Assembly: GCF_010365055.1 (NCBI RefSeq)
Contig: NZ_JAAFHA010000030.1
Span: forward strand, 1-38,835
Origin: Rhodoferax sp.
GTDB taxonomy: Bacteria; Pseudomonadota; Gammaproteobacteria; Burkholderiales; Burkholderiaceae_C
DNA length: 38,835 nt
Reading direction: 5' to 3'
The position numbers were made by a program, and so were the translations under genes. Below the pieces are notes generated by a model that was not told the DNA's origin, searched no databases, and was given only the letters and a program-made list of their open reading frames with translations. Shown one piece after another: positions 33,750 to 38,835 of the stretch (positions within the stretch are counted from its first letter, which is position 1; every line of letters begins with the position of its first letter).

Positions 33750-34382
33750 ATGAGCGATGACGTGCCAACCCCGAAAGTCCTGCTGTTGCCCGGCTGGCAA
33801 GATGCGGGCCCCGCCCACTGGCTCAGCCGCTGGCAGGCGACGCACGGCTACCGGCGCCTGGCGCAGCACGACTGGCAGCGCCCGTTGCGCGGCGACTGGC
33901 TGATGCAACTGGAGGAAGCGGTGCTGCCGACCGGGGCGGCGGCATCGTCCGGTTTGACACTGGTCGCCGATGGCTTGGGGAGCCTGTTGGTGGCGGCGTG
34001 GGCCGCGCACTCGCGCCACAGCCACCGGGTGCAAGCCGCACTGCTGGTGACACCGCTGGATGCCGAACGCGAAGCCTTGCGCCCGCTGCTGGCGAGTTGG
34101 GCGCCGATTTGCCGGCAACCCTTGCCCTTCGCCAGCATTCTGGTGGGTCGCCGCGACGATGCTTGCTGCAGTTTCGAGCGCGCGCAAGCGTTCGCGCACG
34201 CCTGGGGGTCTGAGTTCATTGACGGCGGCCAGCGCGGGCAGATCAATGCTGAGTCGGGTCAGAGCGACTGGCCGCAGGGGCAGGCATTTTTACAGTTGCT
34301 TGAGGACCGAGCGCAGGCGCTGGCCCGCGAGGAATCAGACAAGTCAAGAGCAAGGTCAACGGCTTGCGAAGCCCCGCATTAA
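33750..34382 (+). CDS. RBBP9/YdeN-like alpha/beta hydrolase relative, probable pseudoenzyme
   Basis: 210 residues. The fold family shows in VLLLPGWQDAGPAHWLSRWQ, the strand LTLVADGLGSLLVAAWA and GQINAESGQSDWPQG. In active members these read as GHSxG and GHINxxSG. Here the nucleophile Ser is Gly75 (A-D-G-L-G), and the catalytic His is Gln164; the acid region VGRRDD (Asp136/137) remains. Loss of both Ser and His argues against hydrolysis and for a binding or structural role. It has no signal peptide. It lies between parA and parB in the same direction, 17 bases before parB. The frame is intact with normal codon use, so it is probably maintained. Confidence 0.8.
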   Translation: MSDDVPTPKVLLLPGWQDAGPAHWLSRWQATHGYRRLAQHDWQRPLRGDWLMQLEEAVLPTGAAASSGLTLVADGLGSLLVAAWAAHSRHSHRVQAALLVTPLDAEREALRPLLASWAPICRQPLPFASILVGRRDDACCSFERAQAFAHAWGSEFIDGGQRGQINAESGQSDWPQGQAFLQLLEDRAQALAREESDKSRARSTACEAPH

Positions 34383-34399
34383 AAAGGAAAGACAAGATC

Positions 34400-35341
34400 A
34401 TGGTTACCAAAAAACCCAAAGGCCTGGGCCGCGGACTCGATGCCCTGCTGGGGCCGAAAGTGGCCGAGTCAACCGCGCTGGACGGTTCCCCCCTGGGCGC
34501 AGGCAATGCCGGCCTGCCGACCACGCTGCTGCTCATCGACCTGGTGGCAGGCCAGTACCAGCCCCGTACCCGGATGGACGAGGGCGCCTTGTACGAGCTG
34601 GCCGAATCGATCAAGGCGCAAGGCATCATGCAGCCGATTCTGGTGCGCCAACTGCGGGATGGCGCGAGCCAGGGCAAGTACGAAATCATCGCTGGTGAGC
34701 GCCGTTTTCGCGCCGCCAAACTCGCTGGCCTGGACAGCGTGCCGGTGCTGGTGCGTGACGTGCCCGATGAAGATGCCGCTGCCATGGCCTTGATCGAGAA
34801 CATTCAGCGCGAAGACCTGAACCCGCTGGAAGAAGCGCAGGGCCTGCAGCGCCTGGTCAAGGAGTTTGGCCACACCCATGAGCAGGCGGCGCAAGCGGTG
34901 GGGCGCTCGCGCAGCGCCGCCAGCAACCTGCTGCGCCTGTTGAATCTGGCCGATCCGGTGCAAACCATGCTGATGGCCGGCGACCTCGACATGGGCCACG
35001 CGCGGGCGCTGCTGGTGCTGGACCGGGCCACCCAGATCACTGCCGCGAACCAGATTAGCGCGCGCAGCCTGTCGGTGCGCGAGGCCGAGCGCCTGGCCAA
35101 AAAACTGAGCGCCGATTTCTCGCTGACCTCGGTCCGGCCGAAACAGGAGAAGTCGCGCGACATGAAGCGGGTGGAAGAGGAGTTGTCCGATCTGCTCACC
35201 GCCGCGGTTGAAGTGCGGGTGAAAAAACGTGTCAAGCGGGCCGGGCGGCTGGAGGAAATGGGCGAGTTGAGCATCCAGTTCGGCTCGCTCGACGAGCTCA
35301 ACGGCCTGATCGACAAACTCAGGCGCGCGGCGACGCACTGA
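34400..35341 (+). CDS. parB: Chromosome partitioning protein ParB (Spo0J)
   Basis: 313 residues from the ATG at 34400, preceded by AAAGGAAAGA; an upstream ATG lacks family sequence. The N terminus KGLGRGLDALLG is typical. The CTPase domain has LVAGQYQPRTRMDEGALYELAESI and the GERRFRAAKLAGL motif near residue 100. The helix-turn-helix HTHEQAAQAVGRSRSAASNLLRLL recognises parS, and the C terminus dimerises. It loads at parS and spreads as a CTP clamp. Three perfect parS sites within 3.1 kb upstream are its expected targets. It probably shares a transcript with the hydrolase-like gene. Confidence 0.98.
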   Translation: MVTKKPKGLGRGLDALLGPKVAESTALDGSPLGAGNAGLPTTLLLIDLVAGQYQPRTRMDEGALYELAESIKAQGIMQPILVRQLRDGASQGKYEIIAGERRFRAAKLAGLDSVPVLVRDVPDEDAAAMALIENIQREDLNPLEEAQGLQRLVKEFGHTHEQAAQAVGRSRSAASNLLRLLNLADPVQTMLMAGDLDMGHARALLVLDRATQITAANQISARSLSVREAERLAKKLSADFSLTSVRPKQEKSRDMKRVEEELSDLLTAAVEVRVKKRVKRAGRLEEMGELSIQFGSLDELNGLIDKLRRAATH

Positions 35342-35432
35342 CCCGGCACCAGATTCGCACCGCGTCGGCGCCCACTTGTGCCTTGAGTCCATCGGTCTGC
35401 CGCCAGTGCCAACGACCCCCCATCTTCATCAC

Positions 35433-36227
35433 ATGCCTGTCCATCCGCGTTGGCCGCTGCCCGCCCTGTTGACTTGGGGCGCGGCCTGGGCCTTGTTCTG
35501 GGCGCTGCAGCAACTGGGGCTGTCCGCCTGGGTGGCCTTGGCCGCTGCTGCCGCGCTCGGCGTGGCGCTCAGTGGCTGGGCCGCCAGTTGGTGGCGCCGC
35601 GTCATCATTGGCCTGGGCTTTCCCGTGTCGCTGGCCCTGTCCGGCGCCGCCACCGTGCCGGCCTGGGCCTGGCTGCTGCCACTGGCTCTGCTGCTGCTGA
35701 TTTACCCCCTGAATGCCTGGCGCGACGCGCCGCTGTTTCCGACCCCCCGGCACGCCCTGCGTGACTTGGCCGGGTCAGCACCTTTGCCTGCGCACGCCCG
35801 GGTGCTTGATGCCGGTTGCGGCCTGGGCGCCGGCCTGCGGGCGCTGCGCGAGGCCTACCCGACGGCGCAACTGCACGGCCTGGAATGGAGTTGGCCCTTG
35901 CGTGCCTTGTGTGCCCTGCGTTGCCCGTGGGCACGCGTGCGTCAAGGCGACATCTGGCGTGCCGACTGGGCGCCTTATGCCTTGGTCTATCTGTTTCAGC
36001 GACCGGAAAGCATGGCCCGCGCGGTGGCCAAGGCGCGCGCGCAACTCAGGCCGGGAGCCTGGCTGGTGAGTCTGGAATTTGAGGCCGCTGAACTCGTGCC
36101 TCAGGCCGTATTGTCTGCCCCCGATGGCCGGTCGGTGTGGCTGTACCGCGCCCCGTTTGCCGGCGCGCCTGCCCTGGACAGCCTGGCCGATGGTGGAGAC
36201 CCGCCCAAGCGAGCCGTCGTGGCCTAA
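35433..36227 (+). CDS. Membrane-anchored class I SAM-dependent methyltransferase
   Basis: 264 residues from the ATG at 35433. The first 95 residues hold about three hydrophobic helices (PALLTWGAAWALFWALQQLG, AWVALAAAAALGVALSG and a third ending YPLNAWRDAP). The cytoplasmic domain begins with the SAM-binding loop RVLDAGCGLGAGLRALRE near residue 126 and the acidic end of the second strand, QLHGLEWSW. The rest is a short Rossmann-type fold (QGDIWRADWAPYALVYLFQ). The substrate is unknown; the membrane part suggests a lipid or membrane-bound acceptor. It lies 91 bases behind parB on the same strand. Confidence 0.82.
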   Translation: MPVHPRWPLPALLTWGAAWALFWALQQLGLSAWVALAAAAALGVALSGWAASWWRRVIIGLGFPVSLALSGAATVPAWAWLLPLALLLLIYPLNAWRDAPLFPTPRHALRDLAGSAPLPAHARVLDAGCGLGAGLRALREAYPTAQLHGLEWSWPLRALCALRCPWARVRQGDIWRADWAPYALVYLFQRPESMARAVAKARAQLRPGAWLVSLEFEAAELVPQAVLSAPDGRSVWLYRAPFAGAPALDSLADGGDPPKRAVVA

Positions 36228-36281
36228 ACTGGCGCCGTGACAGAACGATTGACGAAGAATTTCAACAAGGTAAACCCGATC

Positions 36282-37028
36282 ATGGCCCCACCCGACCCCA
36301 GCCGAGCGCTCGACGCCGACCCTGCGCATGCCGCCACGGCCGTCGCAGCTTTTGCCATCTTCACCTTGGCCGGTACCCGCAGCTCAGACACCGGCCAGCA
36401 CATTTTGCGGGTGCAACATTACGTCCAGGCCCTGGTGCAACGTCTGACGGACCATCCGCGCTTTGCCGCGGCCTTGACCGAGTCCTATTGCCGGATTCTG
36501 TTTCAGTCGGCGCTGCTGCACGACATGGGCACGATTGGCATTCCAGACCGGATTCTGCTCAAGCCCGCGGCTTTGAGCCCCGCCGAGTACGACATCATCA
36601 AATCCCACCCCACGCTGGCCCGAGACGCAATTGAGCGGGCCGAACTGGCTTTGGGCTACCAGGCGCCCTTGCTCCAGACGGTCAAGGAACTGGTTTACTC
36701 GCACCATGAAAAATGGGACGGCAGCGGCTATCCGCAGGGTTTGACGGAGGAGCAAATTCCGCTGTCAGCCCGCCTGATGGCCATTGCCGATGTCTACGAT
36801 GCCTTGATCTCGGAGCGCGTCTACCGGGCTGGCCTACCCCATGTCCAGGCCGTCGGCATTATTTTTCAGGGGCGCGCCAGCCATTTTGACCCGGACATGG
36901 TGGATGCGTTCATCGAAATTCAGGATGAATTCCAGGCCATCGCGCTGCGTTTTGCCGACACCGAGCTCGATATGCAAAGAAAGATCACCTACATGGCCAA
37001 CGCCATCGCAGAAGACGTGCAACTGTAG
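36282..37028 (+). CDS. Stand-alone HD-GYP domain protein (putative cyclic di-GMP phosphodiesterase)
   Basis: 248 residues from the ATG at 36282 (AAGG upstream); a GTG at 36237 would add 15. The HD-GYP domain fills nearly all of it: TGQHILRV, H80-D81 in LLHDMGTIGIPD, a His in IIKSHPTLARDAI, YSHHEKWDGSGYP (141-151) and ADVYDALIS. The C-terminal helix QRKITYMANAIAE resembles that of receiver-linked HD-GYP proteins, but the N-terminal receiver is missing. The usual HDxGK lysine is Thr84. Metal ligands are otherwise present, so activity is likely but not certain. It would lower cyclic di-GMP. It is convergent with the DUF302 gene, with a 7-base gap. Confidence 0.88.
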   Translation: MAPPDPSRALDADPAHAATAVAAFAIFTLAGTRSSDTGQHILRVQHYVQALVQRLTDHPRFAAALTESYCRILFQSALLHDMGTIGIPDRILLKPAALSPAEYDIIKSHPTLARDAIERAELALGYQAPLLQTVKELVYSHHEKWDGSGYPQGLTEEQIPLSARLMAIADVYDALISERVYRAGLPHVQAVGIIFQGRASHFDPDMVDAFIEIQDEFQAIALRFADTELDMQRKITYMANAIAEDVQL

Positions 37029-37035
37029 CGGGCTG

Positions 37036-37419
37036 CTATTTCGCCTCGTCCACCATCTGGATGGTCTTTTCCTCAACCTCTTTGGCCACCTGCACCAGCG
37101 CCGCGTCCTGTGACAGCATCGACAGCATGGGCACGGGTTTGATCATCCCGATCTTCGTTTGGCCTTTTTCTGTAAACACTGAAATTCGGCACGGCAATGC
37201 CATGTTCAGCCGCATATCCACCGATAAAACCTTGGCCGCTTGCCCGGGGTTGCAGACCTCAAAGACCTTGCACTCTTCGGCAAAGGCTATGCCTTTGCCG
37301 CGTAGCGTCGCGCCCAGGTCATGCACATGGAGAACGCCGAAGCTATGGCGCAGCACGGCGGTCTCAAGGTCGGTGCAAGCCTGGCCAAAGGGTTTGCTGC
37401 TTGGAACGATGTAATACAT
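37036..37419 (-). CDS. DUF302 family protein
   Basis: 127 residues. DUF302 sequence includes LETAVLRHSFGVLHVHDLGATLRGKG near the N terminus, AEECKVFEVCNPGQAAKVL in the middle and LPCRISVFTEKGQTKIGMIKP. The fold is a small alpha/beta domain of unknown biochemical role; the Cys residues in ECKVFEVCN and LPC are typical. There is no signal peptide. It is a single gene, and the 135 bases upstream hold no recognised site. Confidence 0.85.
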   Translation of the reverse strand: MYYIVPSSKPFGQACTDLETAVLRHSFGVLHVHDLGATLRGKGIAFAEECKVFEVCNPGQAAKVLSVDMRLNMALPCRISVFTEKGQTKIGMIKPVPMLSMLSQDAALVQVAKEVEEKTIQMVDEAK

Positions 37420-37554
37420 AGGAGCACCTCAATATGTGGAGTTGACACCCGCCGGTTGTAAGCACCGACAGGAGGACGTGCATTTTCCGTCTTGTTGATG
37501 GCGAGGGTATGTGCGATTGAGCACAAACGCCGCAAAATTTTCGGTCAACAACAA

Positions 37555-38007
37555 TCAGTCGGCGAACTTGGCGTTAGCCGTCAGCTTGGTCAGCACTGGC
37601 GCCAATTTTTCTTGGTTTCGGGGATCGACCCGAACCGCCTCGTTGAACGCCGCCAGCGCCAGCGCATCCTGACCGGTATGCAGGTACGCAAAGCCCAGGC
37701 CCAGCCAGGCGCGGGCGTTGTTGGCATCCAGGCCGATGGCGCGTTGGTAGGTGGCGATACAGGCGGTGAATTGCTGTCGCGACAATTGCAGGCCGGCCAG
37801 CTTCATGTGAGCACTCACTGACGTTGGATCCTCTTTAACCGCTTGCTCGAAAGTCATTTGAGCCTGGTCCAGTTGGCCGGCCGCCCATTGCTGCTCGCCT
37901 TGGGCCAGCAGGTCAAGGGGCACGGGGGCTTGCGCCGACCAGAGCACAAAGCCGCTGATCAGGACCGCACAGCCGATCAATAGGCCTTGTCGAATTTTTG
38001 CGTTCAT
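37555..38007 (-). CDS. Membrane-anchored tetratricopeptide repeat protein
   Basis: 150 residues. An N-terminal signal or anchor (GLLIGCAVLISGFVLWSAQA) is followed by about three TPR units: GEQQWAAGQLDQAQMTFEQAVKEDP, HMKLAGLQLSRQQFTACIATYQRAIGLD and AWLGLGFAYLHTGQDALALAAFNEAVRVDP. It is periplasmic by prediction. It follows the multiheme cytochrome gene on the same strand, separated by a terminator. This suggests a helper role for the cytochrome complex, but only by position. Confidence 0.85.
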   Translation of the reverse strand: MNAKIRQGLLIGCAVLISGFVLWSAQAPVPLDLLAQGEQQWAAGQLDQAQMTFEQAVKEDPTSVSAHMKLAGLQLSRQQFTACIATYQRAIGLDANNARAWLGLGFAYLHTGQDALALAAFNEAVRVDPRNQEKLAPVLTKLTANAKFAD

Positions 38008-38037
38008 GGTGCTTCTTCTCGTTGCTGCTTGGGAGGC

Positions 38038-38073
38038 AAAAAAACGGCCCGCCCAGGTCGGGAGAGCCGTTTT
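38038..38073 (-). terminator. Intrinsic terminator after the multiheme cytochrome gene
   Basis: On the minus strand AAAACGGCTCTCCCGACCTG pairs with GGCGGGCCGTTTTTTT: outer arms AAAACGGC and GCCGTTTT with an inner CCCG/CGGG stem, then a T-run. It lies 20 bases past the stop. Confidence 0.8.
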
Positions 38074-38093
38074 GCCGATCAGTGATTATTGAC

Positions 38094-38835
38094 TTACTTC
38101 ATGCTGCCTTTGCCATAGCGCTCTTCATAGCCTTTGCGCACTTTTTCAATCGCGTCCTTGCCCATGCCATTGAAGAACCAGTCATGGCCCGCAATGGGCT
38201 TGAAGTATTTGTCCAGCAGCGCATTGGCAAAGTCTTCATTGCCGTCTTTCTTGCGCACCACTTCTTTGAGTTCCGGAATCCACTTGAAGTAAGTGTGCTG
38301 GCTGACTTCATAAATGCCGTGCCACCAGGTGTAGTCCGGTCCGCTCATGGCGGCGCCGTGGCGGGCGCGGCGGCCTTCGTGGTGCCAGATCTCAAACCAG
38401 GTCCACTTGATCTTGGCGTCCATCGGTTGACGCGTCAGGTAGCCCTTGTCCTCAAGTTCCTTCATCACGCCGGCGATGGGCTTGGCATATTTGTCGTTGT
38501 ACAGCTCCACCAGGTCATCAAACTGCTTGTAATGCCCGGCCACGGTGTTGGCACTGTGGCAGGCGGCGCAGACGTTCTTCATCTTGTCGCGACGTTGCGT
38601 CCAGGTCAGAATCTGGGTCACCTTGGCGCCTTTGACTTCGTCACCGACCTGGGGCAGGGCTTGGCCTTCAGGCTGATCGAACTCGTCGCCATTGCTGAGC
38701 CGGACCATGTTGAGCTTGGTCGAAACGGCGGGGCGCAAAGTCCAGGAAATGCGCTCGCCCACATCGTGCGTGACCTTCTGCTCCGGGGTGGCGCTCATGT
38801 GGCAGGTGGCGCAGGTCGGTGCCGCGGTGTAGTCT
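38094..38835 (-). CDS. Multiheme cytochrome c, hydroxylamine-oxidoreductase-like, C-terminal part
   Basis: Truncated by the window edge: the frame is open past the first Met to 38835. It includes two heme motifs, CATCH (directly before that Met) and CAACH in MKNVCAACHSANTVAGHY. The later part FEIWHHEGRRARHGAAMSGP, DYTWWHGIYEVSQHTYFKWI is characteristic of the octaheme hydroxylamine oxidoreductase family, including its reductive members; the isolated His residues are heme ligands in that family. Whether it oxidises hydroxylamine or reduces nitrogen or other substrates cannot be decided without the N-terminal hemes and the catalytic-heme crosslink residue. It is periplasmic and needs the Ccm system. 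Confidence 0.82.
   Translation of the reverse strand, partial: DYTAAPTCATCHMSATPEQKVTHDVGERISWTLRPAVSTKLNMVRLSNGDEFDQPEGQALPQVGDEVKGAKVTQILTWTQRRDKMKNVCAACHSANTVAGHYKQFDDLVELYNDKYAKPIAGVMKELEDKGYLTRQPMDAKIKWTWFEIWHHEGRRARHGAAMSGPDYTWWHGIYEVSQHTYFKWIPELKEVVRKKDGNEDFANALLDKYFKPIAGHDWFFNGMGKDAIEKVRKGYEERYGKGSMK

Overview
The window looks like chromosomal DNA of a GC-rich betaproteobacterium of the Comamonadaceae. I infer a Rhodoferax/Polaromonas-like organism from the content: a complete System I cytochrome c maturation operon, multiheme c-type cytochromes, TRAP transport, lignin-type aldehyde dehydrogenases, and the mnmG-rsmG-parA-parB cluster with parS sites that usually lies near the replication origin. 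No rRNA, tRNA, CRISPR array, phage or insertion sequence was seen. No database search was possible, so the organism and the fine substrate assignments are inference.

Layout. 0-4 kb: a Crp/Fnr-type regulator and a divergent copper module (copZ-cueR on the minus strand, copA on the plus strand) with two CueR-type promoters between them. 4-5.4 kb: a decayed helix-turn-helix/nucleotidyltransferase pair and a YgbA-like cysteine protein. 5.5-7.5 kb: glutathione-dependent formaldehyde oxidation (frmA-fghA). 7.9-11.6 kb: a TRAP transporter (dctP, then dctQ-dctM behind an intrinsic terminator). 11.9-14.2 kb: ethanolamine ammonia-lyase eutB-eutC. 14.3-16.2 kb: the minC-minD-minE division-site operon. 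16.2-17.1 kb: an AT-rich gene-poor gap with DnaA-box-like words. 17.1-24.1 kb: a nine-gene ccmABCDEFGHI operon on the minus strand, with a tandemly duplicated TPR unit in ccmI. 24.6-29.6 kb: a monoheme cytochrome c, a glutathione S-transferase, divergent coniferyl-aldehyde-type and vanillin-type aldehyde dehydrogenases, and a small YkgJ-like protein. 29.9-36.2 kb: mnmG, rsmG, parA, an alpha/beta hydrolase relative that has lost two catalytic residues, parB and a membrane-attached methyltransferase. 36.3-38.8 kb: an HD-GYP protein, a DUF302 protein, a TPR protein and the 3' part of a hydroxylamine-oxidoreductase-like multiheme cytochrome that runs off the window.

How it fits together. The ccm operon supplies heme attachment for the periplasmic cytochromes encoded nearby. 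The copper module is a self-contained sensor, chaperone and exporter. parA, parB and three perfect parS palindromes (two inside mnmG) form the chromosome-partition locus. frmA-fghA and the two aldehyde dehydrogenases point to handling of formaldehyde and aromatic aldehydes.

The least ordinary signals are: six copies of an AT-rich intergenic repeat, one of which forms the probable ccm terminator; parS sites written into the mnmG reading frame; the probable pseudoenzyme between parA and parB; a copA message that appears leaderless; and the remains of a nucleotidyltransferase module with a G-tract frameshift and an internal deletion.
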